Positions 1 to 5,862 are shown, counted from the first letter of the stretch. The stretch is 11,408 nucleotides of DNA from Bacteroidales bacterium (GCA_016783865.1 JADHVS010000140.1:1-11408); one strand, 5' to 3'. Notes: generated by a model not told the origin, from the sequence alone. A program made the numbers and translations.

Positions 1-438
1 TCCGAATCTCATTTGCGTAAAACATTGAATATCTGTATTTTCGGCAAAATAACCAAAGGAAAACACAGCAAGATTCAAACAAGTTATCAACAATAAGTCA
101 TTGCAAATCAATTATTTAAAGGTTTTCTTGCAGGCACTAGGTAGGTTGAAGTTGCCTTTCCGCCAATATAACCTTGCCAAAGCTATATGAACATAATGCT
201 TATAACATTATAGGACAAATCCCCGGATTCATTACAATCTTTAATCTGTGGGATCCGTCCTGTAATTAGTCACTATGTTAAATAGCCGCGGATTCCCACC
301 GCACCCAGGTTATATTTGGCCAGCCCGCAATGATGTTTAATTGTCAATTCAAAGAAAAACATAAGGAAACGACTATAAAATTATGAGCCAACTATGAGCC
401 AACTGCCAGTTTGTAAATCGCTCGCGATCCTTTTGTCT
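1..438. other. Gene-free left end with inverted repeats
   Basis: No convincing coding sequence, tRNA or rRNA is visible here. The stretch does hold several small structures. A 6-bp inverted repeat (ATAATG/CATTAT) lies at 193-211. Three elements around GGATCC-like cores at 212-222, 248-261 and 289-299 can pair in alternative ways. An exact 11-bp tandem duplication (ATGAGCCAACT twice) lies at 383-404. It sits downstream of the PIN toxin gene, so part of it may be the 3' untranslated region of that operon. Function is unknown. Confidence 0.5.
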
Positions 439-466
439 TTATATAAATTCAATTGAAATAAAGGAC

Positions 467-823
467 TTAACTTTTTTTAAAGTCATTGTCCATGGTTATA
501 ATTGCAAGGTCGAATTCTTTTGCCACAGCGGTCTGGTAGGGATCATCGAAATCCAGATCATACTTTTGTGCGATTTTATTCAGGTCGGGATATTTATCTT
601 TCGGTAGACTCAGAACAGTTACATGAGGAATTAAGTCATGGAGAAATTCTTTAAATATGCTGAATTTCTTTTGCTTAATTAGAACTACTCCAATTGAATG
701 AAGCGAAAAATCGGAAATAAAAAGCTGATTAAGATGAATATTGATGAGATTTTTGGCCTTTTCTTTTTTGTCCTGGTTTAGAAGGATCTCAAGGAAAATA
801 TTAGTATCAAACAGAAAAGGCAT
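467..823 (-). CDS. PIN-domain toxin (VapC-like RNase), probably frameshifted at its 3' end
   Basis: A 118-residue PIN-domain protein, the toxin half of a type II toxin-antitoxin pair; such proteins are usually metal-dependent RNases. Visible acidic PIN positions are D6 with N8 and E12 (FDTNIFLE), the D91/D93/D94 cluster (DLDFDD), and D112/D114 (MDNDF). The second acidic residue usual near position 40 is not obvious (SDFSLHSIG). The start ATG overlaps the stop of the upstream antitoxin (TAATG), so the two are translationally coupled. The last codons are odd: the gene ends DFKKS at a run of seven A (minus strand). With six A the frame would continue for VKSFISIEFI and stop at 439-441, giving 127 residues and the kind of C-terminal strand expected for a PIN fold. 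The frame shown is therefore likely a one-base insertion, slippage site or sequencing error. Confidence 0.85.
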   Translation of the reverse strand: MPFLFDTNIFLEILLNQDKKEKAKNLINIHLNQLFISDFSLHSIGVVLIKQKKFSIFKEFLHDLIPHVTVLSLPKDKYPDLNKIAQKYDLDFDDPYQTAVAKEFDLAIITMDNDFKKS

Positions 824-1044
824 TATCTGAGTTCATTAATGGTATGCTGTAACTCAACAGAAGAGTAAGTACTTTTCAATTCCTCCAACCCATTCTCCCA
901 GTTAAAAGTTAATGAAAAATCATTTTTATCTTTCTTCTTACCCTTTTTATGTTTAGACACTAAAAATTCAGCATATTCAATCAATTGTCTTTGAATATGT
1001 TTCGGTAAGTTTTGAAAATCCTCAATGAATCCGGATAATTCCAT
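823..1044 (-). CDS. DUF2281-type antitoxin of the PIN toxin
   Basis: A 73-residue protein with the DUF2281 pattern: an N-terminal helix pair around LPKHIQRQLIEYAEFLV (about residues 13-29), a lysine-rich linker (KHKKGKKKDK) and a C-terminal FNWENGLEELKSTYSSVELQ segment that would wrap the toxin. In this type of operon the antitoxin is first, neutralises the PIN RNase and often represses the promoter. The open frame extends to a TTG at 1065, but that TTG lies inside a TATCTTTG promoter element, so I choose the ATG at 1042-1044. The stop TAA shares one base with the toxin ATG. No separate DNA-binding domain is recognisable by eye. Confidence 0.8.
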   Translation of the reverse strand: MELSGFIEDFQNLPKHIQRQLIEYAEFLVSKHKKGKKKDKNDFSLTFNWENGLEELKSTYSSVELQHTINELR

Positions 1045-1062
1045 TAATAAGTATTGTTTTCG

Positions 1063-1070
1063 CAAAGATA
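1063..1070 (-). promoter_or_regulatory. -7 promoter element of the DUF2281/PIN operon
   Basis: On the minus strand the sequence TATCTTTG matches the Bacteroidota TAnnTTTG -7 consensus and lies 18 bases before the antitoxin ATG. A matching -33 TTG at the expected distance is not visible, so the call rests on the -7 box and its position. Confidence 0.5.
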
Positions 1071-1285
1071 AGCAAAAGATTGAGTAGGAAATAATTATAA
1101 TTATGTCTGCTCAAAGAACAACAAAAATATTTGCAAATTGCTCTCTATTATTATGTTGTTTTTCAATGGTGTTCCCAAATGCCTAGCATTTCATTGCCAC
1201 CTGGCGGCGGTTTGATAAGGATTCCTTCGTGAGCCCTTTGAACCCTTTGAATAATATTTAGTACCAGGTTAACTGCTTGTGCCTT

Positions 1286-1636
1286 TTATTTTTCGAATTC
1301 GAATCCTTCAGATTCAAGTTGGACTTTAACGTATTCATTGTATGCGTTTAAACAGAAATCAAACCAATTTTGTCGATATGGAGATGACTCTATTTCCGCC
1401 TTAAAATTTGCAAAAGGGCTCTTACGGCTTAGGATATTTTCTAAATCCTCACGAAAATGCTTGTCATTTATCTCCCCAGTGAAATCTTCCATTACTTTGA
1501 AAGCTTCCCGGGACTCCATCTTAGTGACAACAGCAAAATCTGACCATTCATTGTAAATCTTATCCAATTCTTCTTCCCATGGATCATTATCAATGATATC
1601 TTCCCAATCAAGAATCGGTCTAATACCTCGCAGAAA
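1286..1636 (-). pseudogene. UPF0158 family protein, N-terminus missing
   Basis: The reading frame shows UPF0158-like features: SREAFKVMEDF in the middle and ANFKAEIESSPYRQNWFDF near the end. The biological role of the family is not known. The open frame begins after a TAA at 1637-1639, and family-like residues (ILDWEDIIDNDPWEEELDKI) start at about 1615. No ATG precedes them: the only usual alternative start is the TTG at 1565-1567, which would give 93 residues and discard part of the conserved region. Recalled family members carry about 25 more N-terminal residues, ending in a CFY...TGEI-like strand, and these are absent. The break falls right after the higA stop (1649), as if the gene had been cut when higBA arrived or by a deletion. 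It could still be expressed from the higBA transcript. Confidence 0.6.
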
Positions 1637-1648
1637 TTAACGAATAAG

Positions 1649-2017
1649 CTACCTTGTAAGGTTATAGTCTTGAATAAGCAATGAAGCTGATAGTTTTAAT
1701 TTATCTGCAAGTTTTCTTATCATTTCGACAGTTAGCTTTCTTTTCCTGTTGAGAATTTCTGAGACTCTGTTTTTGCCACCAAGCTCTGATGCCAGATCTT
1801 TTTGCCTGAGATGCATTTCTTCCATTCTAATTTTAATTGCCTCAATAGGGTCAGGAGCTTCAATGAGATAATTTTGATTCTCATAATCATCAATGAGCAA
1901 AGCAAGAATGTCAGCTTCGTCGCTATCGGCAGTTCCTTTAGGTGCATCAAAAATTTCATCCAACCTGGTTAATGCTTCTTGATAATCTTTCTCTGTTTTA
2001 ATCAATTTTATTGTCAT
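1649..2017 (-). CDS. higA: HigA-type antitoxin with XRE helix-turn-helix
   Basis: A 122-residue antitoxin. Residues 1-60 are acidic and helical and include an ADILALLIDDYE segment seen in HigA-like proteins. Residues about 68-112 form an XRE/Cro-type helix-turn-helix (LRQKDLASELGG, then the recognition helix KNRVSEILNRKR, then LTVEMIRKLADKL). It should bind and block HigB and, with it, repress the operon. The gene follows higB with a 12-base gap, the toxin-first order typical of higBA. The likely operator is the palindrome at 2360-2374. The stop TAG is followed closely by the truncated UPF0158 gene in the same direction. Confidence 0.88.
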   Translation of the reverse strand: MTIKLIKTEKDYQEALTRLDEIFDAPKGTADSDEADILALLIDDYENQNYLIEAPDPIEAIKIRMEEMHLRQKDLASELGGKNRVSEILNRKRKLTVEMIRKLADKLKLSASLLIQDYNLTR

Positions 2018-2029
2018 ATTATTATTGTT

Positions 2030-2326
2030 TTATATGTTGTTTGCATCTATTTTATCATAGTCTGCATGGGTCCCGATAAATCGGATAAATGCCCATTGCT
2101 TTTCAAAATTGAATCTAACAAAAAGCCGATAAGAATTACCTTTTATATTAAATACGATCCTTCCATTTTTAAGAATACTAGCATTTGCATAGGTTTCTTT
2201 TACATCATTTGGAGATTTCCATCCTGCATGATAAGCAGTATCATACCATGTTTTGAGGTATTGCTCGGAATCAGGGTGTTTCTCCCAAAATTGACGCAAA
2301 GTACTTTTCGCAATGATTCTCTTCAT
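2030..2326 (-). CDS. higB: HigB-type mRNA interferase toxin
   Basis: A 98-residue protein of the HigB family with the family signature in order: an N-terminal helix, W36 before the SPNDVKETY segment (38-46), the VFNIKGNSYRLFVRF strands (58-72) and FIGTHADYDKI at 83-93. HigB toxins cleave mRNA on the ribosome and are held inactive by HigA. Length and motifs look complete, so an active toxin is plausible. A TATATTTG -7 element lies 17 bases upstream of the ATG, and a perfect palindrome lies just beyond it. The gene begins 108 bases downstream of the fic stop and therefore probably has its own promoter. Confidence 0.9.
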   Translation of the reverse strand: MKRIIAKSTLRQFWEKHPDSEQYLKTWYDTAYHAGWKSPNDVKETYANASILKNGRIVFNIKGNSYRLFVRFNFEKQWAFIRFIGTHADYDKIDANNI

Positions 2327-2343
2327 ATATTAAGTTCTTATTG

Positions 2344-2351
2344 CAAATATA
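2344..2351 (-). promoter_or_regulatory. -7 promoter element of higBA
   Basis: TATATTTG on the minus strand, matching TAnnTTTG, 17 bases before the higB ATG. A weak TTTTG is present upstream but closer than the usual spacing of about 20 bases, so the -33 box is uncertain. Confidence 0.5.
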
Positions 2352-2359
2352 ATAAAAAA

Positions 2360-2374
2360 TTCCCAAAATGGGAA
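2360..2374. promoter_or_regulatory. Palindromic operator candidate for HigA
   Basis: TTCCCA-AAA-TGGGAA is a perfect 6-bp inverted repeat with a 3-base centre, placed 8 bases upstream of the higBA -7 element, where it would overlap the -33 region. A HigA dimer or HigBA complex bound here would block the promoter, the usual autoregulation of such operons. Position and symmetry are seen; the binding is inferred. Confidence 0.5.
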
Positions 2375-2434
2375 CCCCGGATTGTTTTTTCGAAACAGTT
2401 ATATGGCACTTGATTAAAAATCAGCACATAAAAT

Positions 2435-3532
2435 TTACAAGATTATTGAATAACTGGTGCTTCTGCCGCCTCCAGGCTCTTTTGTTAGTATTCCCTTTGG
2501 TAATAAATCCTGAATGTCTCTTAAGGCAGTATCCTGTGAACACCTGGTTATTTTTGCCCACTTTGATGTTGTTAGTTTTCCGTAGAAATCATCGAGCAAT
2601 CTGTTAATCATTTTGTGTTGTCGCTCATTCAGAATTGTTGTGACATGTGATTTCCAGAAATTTGCTTTTGCCATTACTTTGGCTAATGATTCTTCAGTTC
2701 GATTTAATGCTTTTGTTAAGCATTCCAAATACCATACAAGCCAATTTGTTACATCTATTGATCCCGTTTGCGTCGACTCAAGAATTTCATAATATGATTT
2801 CTTATTGTGCTCAATCTGATCAGATAAACTGTAAAATCGTTGGTTGGTCTTTTCTGCCCTTGCTAATTGCATATCTCCAATGGCCCTGGCAATTCTCCCA
2901 TTGCCGTCTTCAAACGGATGAATGGTTACAAACCATAAATGTGCAATTCCTGATTTGATAACCGGTTCAAGCTGGTTCTCGCTATTAAACCAATCCAAAA
3001 ACCGATTCATCTCATTTTCCAGTTTTTCTGCTGCCGGGGCTTCATAGTGAACTTTCTCCTTCCCTATCGGACCAGAAACAACTTGCATTGGACCGGTTTT
3101 ATCTTTTCGCCAATCACCTACAATTATTCTATACATCCCGCTACGTTCCGATGGGAATAGCGCAGCTTGCCAATCAAACAATCTTTCTTTGGTCAGTTTT
3201 TGATTATAATTCTGTGTGGCATCCAACATCATTTCCACTACCCCATCGACCTCTCGTTTTGAAGGGATTAAGCCGGCAATATCCATACCGAGTCTTCTGG
3301 CAATTGATGAACGAACCTGTTCTGAATCAAGGACTTCTCCTTCAATCAATGATGATTTTACAACGTCTGTGGTTAAGGTGCCAAGCATTGCTTCCTCTCT
3401 TAATGAAAAACCAATTGCTTCCATCTGACCTAGTAATTTGCCCTGAAGATTTCTAACAGTCCCTAAGAGATTGATTAGTCTATTATCGTCCCAGACAAAA
3501 TTGGGCCAATCTGTATTTTTATATATGAACAT
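2435..3532 (-). CDS. Fic family AMP-transferase, class II, with DNA-binding C-terminus
   Basis: A 365-residue Fic protein. The N-terminal about 90 residues resemble DUF4172 and contain the inhibitory motif SSLIEG at 60-65, which fits (S/T)xxxE(G/N) and marks a class II, self-inhibited enzyme. A YRIIV flap-like stretch is at 134-138. The active-site loop HPFEDGNGRIAR is complete at 205-216, with H205 as the catalytic base, so AMP transfer from ATP to a protein hydroxyl is expected. The C-terminus (about 300-365) reads as a winged helix: TSKWAKITRCSQDTALRDIQDL, then PKGILTKEPGGGRSTSY. Upstream are a good ribosome binding site (AAGGAGAT), a promoter and a long palindrome, suggesting that the protein may regulate its own gene. 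No partner antitoxin is needed for class II. Target proteins cannot be read from the sequence. Confidence 0.93.
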   Translation of the reverse strand: MFIYKNTDWPNFVWDDNRLINLLGTVRNLQGKLLGQMEAIGFSLREEAMLGTLTTDVVKSSLIEGEVLDSEQVRSSIARRLGMDIAGLIPSKREVDGVVEMMLDATQNYNQKLTKERLFDWQAALFPSERSGMYRIIVGDWRKDKTGPMQVVSGPIGKEKVHYEAPAAEKLENEMNRFLDWFNSENQLEPVIKSGIAHLWFVTIHPFEDGNGRIARAIGDMQLARAEKTNQRFYSLSDQIEHNKKSYYEILESTQTGSIDVTNWLVWYLECLTKALNRTEESLAKVMAKANFWKSHVTTILNERQHKMINRLLDDFYGKLTTSKWAKITRCSQDTALRDIQDLLPKGILTKEPGGGRSTSYSIIL

Positions 3533-3537
3533 AAATA

Positions 3538-3545
3538 ATCTCCTT
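3538..3545 (-). promoter_or_regulatory. Strong ribosome binding site of fic
   Basis: AAGGAGAT on the minus strand, 5 bases before the fic ATG. It is a full Shine-Dalgarno match, unusual beside the other genes of this window, and it fixes the fic start. Confidence 0.65.
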
Positions 3546-3556
3546 AAATTTTGCGG

Positions 3557-3588
3557 TAAATATATAAAAACAAACCCAAAAACTCAAA
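3557..3588 (-). promoter_or_regulatory. fic promoter (-33 TTTG, -7 TATATTTA)
   Basis: On the minus strand TTTG (3585-3588) is followed after 20 bases by TATATTTA (3557-3564), close to the Bacteroidota arrangement TTTG-N19/20-TAnnTTTG (last base differs). It lies 24 bases before the fic ATG. The inverted repeat at 3589-3615 directly abuts the -33 element. Confidence 0.5.
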
Positions 3589-3615
3589 TAATCTGCGCAT
3601 AAAATGCGGAGATTA
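3589..3615. promoter_or_regulatory. 27-bp inverted-repeat operator upstream of fic
   Basis: Arms TAATCTGCGCAT and ATGCGGAGATTA around a central AAA; 11 of 12 base pairs match. It touches the fic -33 element on its upstream side. Symmetry, length and place suggest a dimer-binding operator, most simply for the winged-helix C-terminus of Fic itself. A near copy occurs at 4568-4594. Confidence 0.55.
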
Positions 3616-3639
3616 ACCTATTTATTCACCACAAAAGTA
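3589..3639. repeat. Direct repeat, copy 1 (fic operator region)
   Basis: Matches 4568-4619 over about 51 bases with 8 mismatches and one extra A in copy 2. The match covers the palindrome and continues through an ATTTATT core to AAAAGTA. The two copies lie in the same orientation on both sides of the short-chain dehydrogenase gene. Confidence 0.75.
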
Positions 3640-3694
3640 GCTGAACAAGTAGTTTTATGAATGTTTTGTAATTTTCGGGGAAAGAATTAAACTA

Positions 3695-4483
3695 ATGGAT
3701 CATAAGGGGAATTTCGCACTTATCACCGGGGCATGTTCAGGAATTGGACAGCATATTTCAAAAATCCTTGCCGGAAAAGGATATAATATATTAGGTGTAA
3801 GTAACCAGGCTTCCAGGTTAGACAAACTGAAAACTGAGCTTGAGCAATTCCATGGAATTTCGGCTGTCACACTGGAAATGGATCTCTCACAGGCAGATTC
3901 CGCAACTGCCCTATACTCATTTTGCAAGGAGAACAAGCTTCCCATTGAGGTACTTGTAAATTGCGCCGGGATACTGGTTTATGGTGAGACTGCTGAGGTT
4001 GAGCCGGCCAAGGTAAGTAGCCTTCTGAACCTTCATGTAACCACACCAGCAATGTTATGCAGATTGTTCGGAGAACAGATGATCGCACAAAATAAGGGGT
4101 ATATATTAAATGTATCATCAATATCGGCAGTAATGCCCTACCCCACCATTTCCCTTTATGGCCCCTCCAAAGCATTCCTCCGTCATTTTACCCGTGCAAT
4201 CCGGACTGAAATGAGGCCTCATGGAGTAAATGTGACATGCCTTCTGCCCGGTGCAACCGACACCTCCTTCTATGATGATACCGGTTTCAGGGTCGGAAAC
4301 AGTAGAAAAGCAGGCTTGGTGAAAAGTCCGGCATATGTTGCAGCAGCAGGTGTGGATGCATTGTTCAGAAACCGTTCAGAGAGTATTCCCGGAGTGCTGA
4401 ATAAGTTGATTGTAAGGCTCTTACCCCTCATTCCCCATTCACTTATAAGCTTTATATACAGGAAACGGTATTTAAAAAAATAA
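3695..4483 (+). CDS. Short-chain dehydrogenase/reductase (SDR)
   Basis: A 262-residue classical SDR, a cytosolic NAD(P)-dependent oxidoreductase with a Rossmann fold. The cofactor motif TGACSGIG is at 11-18, an acidic D63 (MDLS) contacts the adenine, NCAG is at 89-92, and N112 lies in LNLHVTTP. The catalytic set is S142 (NVSS), Y155 and K159 (YGPSK), followed by LLPGATDT at 183-190. All key residues are present, so the enzyme should be active; the substrate cannot be told. The C-terminus (LLPLIPHSLISFIYRKRYLKK region) is hydrophobic then basic and may touch the membrane, as in DltE/COG0300-like members. No clear Shine-Dalgarno site precedes the ATG. It is the only plus-strand gene in the first 6 kb and sits between two copies of the fic operator repeat. 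Confidence 0.9.
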   Translation: MDHKGNFALITGACSGIGQHISKILAGKGYNILGVSNQASRLDKLKTELEQFHGISAVTLEMDLSQADSATALYSFCKENKLPIEVLVNCAGILVYGETAEVEPAKVSSLLNLHVTTPAMLCRLFGEQMIAQNKGYILNVSSISAVMPYPTISLYGPSKAFLRHFTRAIRTEMRPHGVNVTCLLPGATDTSFYDDTGFRVGNSRKAGLVKSPAYVAAAGVDALFRNRSESIPGVLNKLIVRLLPLIPHSLISFIYRKRYLKK

Positions 4484-4496
4484 TTAAAAGCAGTAC

Positions 4497-4568
4497 TCAA
4501 TAACAGAAGCCTCTTTCTCTTATTTCTTTTGCAATTAAATCCTGAATGTTTCTTAAAGCTGTATCCTT
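4497..4568 (-). pseudogene. Remnant of a second fic gene 3' end
   Basis: Twenty-four codons read KDTALRNIQDLIAKEI and then diverge to a TGA at 4497-4499. This matches the wing-helix end of the Fic protein at 2435-3532 (QDTALRDIQDLLPKGI), and the DNA is also closely similar (for example ACATTCAGGATTTA in both). Upstream on the minus strand the remnant is joined directly to the operator repeat, with nothing of the intervening 1 kb of fic. The layout implies a duplicated fic copy with an internal deletion from the promoter to the last helix. Confidence 0.65.
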
Positions 4569-4619
4569 AATCTGCGCATAACGTGCGGAGATTATTACAT
4601 TTATTCTCCGCAAAAAGTA
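4568..4619. repeat. Direct repeat, copy 2 with three half-sites
   Basis: Second copy of the fic operator region. The palindrome is TAATCTGCGCA-TAACG-TGCGGAGATTA at 4568-4594 (10 of 11 pairs). A further half-site TCTCCGCA at 4605-4612 is the exact complement of TGCGGAGA at 4584-4591, so two overlapping inverted repeats exist here. In copy 1 this last half-site is degraded (TTCACCAC). No intact gene uses this copy as promoter now. Confidence 0.7.
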
Positions 4620-4640
4620 AATCCGAGCTATAGATTATTT

Positions 4641-4904
4641 TCATCCCTTCCATCTTTCCAACCGCGGAATACCTGAGGAATAAAACCATCGCCTTAATGG
4701 TCCGTAACCTTGCTCTTTGAGCTTTTCTTTTACAAGCTGAACCATTTGTTCAGAACTGGTGAAGTCATCTTTAAAAGCACCATCTTCGTAGCAATAACTG
4801 CAATACTTGCTGTTCTTTGTACCATCCTGGTTGGTACCGCCTTTGCCGGGATCCATATCCATTGGCATACCACAGCTCTGGCAGAATTTGTCATATTTCC
4901 CCAT
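4641..4904 (-). CDS. Small putative zinc-ribbon protein
   Basis: An 87-residue protein of the putative zinc ribbon family (zinc_ribbon_2, PF12674 type). Zinc ligands are C8 and C11 (CQSCGMP) and C35 and C38 (YCSYCYEDG). After the zinc site comes a helical segment, FTSSEQMVQLVKEKLKEQ, and a basic aromatic tail, LRRWFYSSGIPRLERW, all usual for the family, so it looks full length. Function is not established; such genes are often found alone. It is transcribed alone on the minus strand, with a 10-bp inverted repeat (4915-4924 and 4950-4959) immediately upstream. Confidence 0.85.
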   Translation of the reverse strand: MGKYDKFCQSCGMPMDMDPGKGGTNQDGTKNSKYCSYCYEDGAFKDDFTSSEQMVQLVKEKLKEQGYGPLRRWFYSSGIPRLERWKG

Positions 4905-4914
4905 GATTACTGAT

Positions 4915-4959
4915 TTTGATTAGAAATTAATCATAAAAAGTTATAAAAATCTAATCAAA
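4915..4959. promoter_or_regulatory. Inverted repeat upstream of the zinc-ribbon gene
   Basis: TTTGATTAGA and TCTAATCAAA are exact complements separated by 25 bases, 11 bases upstream of the zinc-ribbon ATG. A TAACTTTT, a weak -7-like box on the minus strand, lies between the arms. It could be paired operator half-sites or a hairpin in the leader. Confidence 0.4.
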
Positions 4960-5052
4960 TTCAGGGAAAAATGCAAAAAAATCCCGGATAAATTTTCCTG
5001 TAATCAACCAGCTCATCAGAGACAAAATAGAAAACATAGTAAAACGGAATCA

Positions 5053-5862
5053 CTAACGGTTGCTCAATCCGTGGTTGATCTTCCGAATATATATATTCCT
5101 GAATCTTATCAATGATTCATCCCCGGAGTGTAATTGTAAGGCAATGTGCCCTTTGGTCCCGACATTATGATCAGTATGGTTTTTATCATCCAGAATTCCC
5201 GACGCATCAAACCTGGTTACCCTATGGCCATTAACAAAAGTCCTGATTTCCATTCCATGACAGATTAACTCCAGGCTGTTCCAGTTGTCAGGGTTTTCAT
5301 CGGCATAGTTTAGTAACGTGTGATGAGCTTCTTCCGGAGCGGAATCAGGAACCATTTCCCAATCAGGAAGCGAAGGATAAATCCAACGCTGTACTCCGCG
5401 CGTTTCATCATATATCAGTCCTGTGCGCAACGGAGATGGCGGATGAATATCTACCTGGGGACCATTCAACCAGCCGCCTTCTGAGTTTGCATCAGATGTG
5501 TCGAAGCGACTTCGGAACTGCAATCCGCTATTGCCCTTTGATTCTTTAAAAATCTGAAATTCAAGCCTTAACTGGAAATCATCATACTCATTATCGCGCA
5601 TCAGCCATATGTAATCGTGACCGGGTTGACCGAGAGAATTGCACTCAATGTATTCACCCTTCCCCTGCCAGAAATTTTTACTTCTGTCCTGAAGCTGGCA
5701 TTCCACATGCCATCCATCCAGGTTTTCTCCATTGTACAGGGATTACCAACCATCATCCTCCTTAAAGATATCTGCCTCTTTTGACCTGACTCCCCTCCCG
5801 GAGCAACCAAGAAGCATAATAACAAAAATCAAAAAAGAAAGAAACCATCTAATCAATTTCAT
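5053..5862 (-). pseudogene. DUF1080 (3-keto-disaccharide hydrolase type) lipoprotein, interrupted by an in-frame TAA
   Basis: Read from the ATG at 5860-5862 the frame gives a lipoprotein signal (MKLIRWFLSFLIFVIMLLGC, lipobox LLGC, C20), then DDGW, a TAA stop at 5743-5745, and straight on in the same frame SLYNGENLDGWHVECQ. GWxSLxNGxxLxGW is the hallmark opening of the DUF1080 concanavalin-like domain, so the stop replaces a single residue (position 40 of 269). The rest of the domain is complete: NSGLQFRSRF, GPQVDIHP, NWNSLELICHGMEIRTFVNG, GHIALQLHSG and FRNIYIRKI. Family members are exported and act on or bind sugars. The largest uninterrupted part (5053-5706, GTG start) lacks signal and first strand, so the gene is probably dead unless the stop is read through or is an error. 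It lies 55 bases downstream of the MacB remnant. Confidence 0.85.

Noticed and set aside
286..304. tRNA-like 3' end (GATTCCCACCGCACCCA)
   Set aside because: No acceptor 5' strand, D-arm or anticodon arm can be drawn upstream; the resemblance is limited to the T-arm half.
271..471. Integron attC-like core sites (GTTAAAT near 278, ACTTAAC at 465) beside a toxin-antitoxin pair
   Set aside because: The order and distance of the two core sites are wrong and no paired inner sites are seen; such heptamers are common by chance.
1042..1065. Antitoxin start at the TTG at 1063-1065
   Set aside because: The TTG overlaps the TATCTTTG promoter element and would precede the transcription start; the ATG at 1042-1044 fits the DUF2281 N-terminus.
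2647..3456. Plus-strand open frames opposite fic
   Set aside because: They are shadows of the Fic coding sequence with no motifs, start sites or spacing of their own.
3589..4619. Insertion sequence or transposon ending in the two operator repeats
   Set aside because: No transposase lies between them, the repeats are direct rather than terminal inverted, and the intervening gene is a plain dehydrogenase.
5601..5825. Minus-strand 74-codon open frame over the start of the DUF1080 gene
   Set aside because: It is the shifted frame of the DUF1080 lipoprotein; the signal peptide, lipobox and GWxSLxNG motif are all in the other frame.
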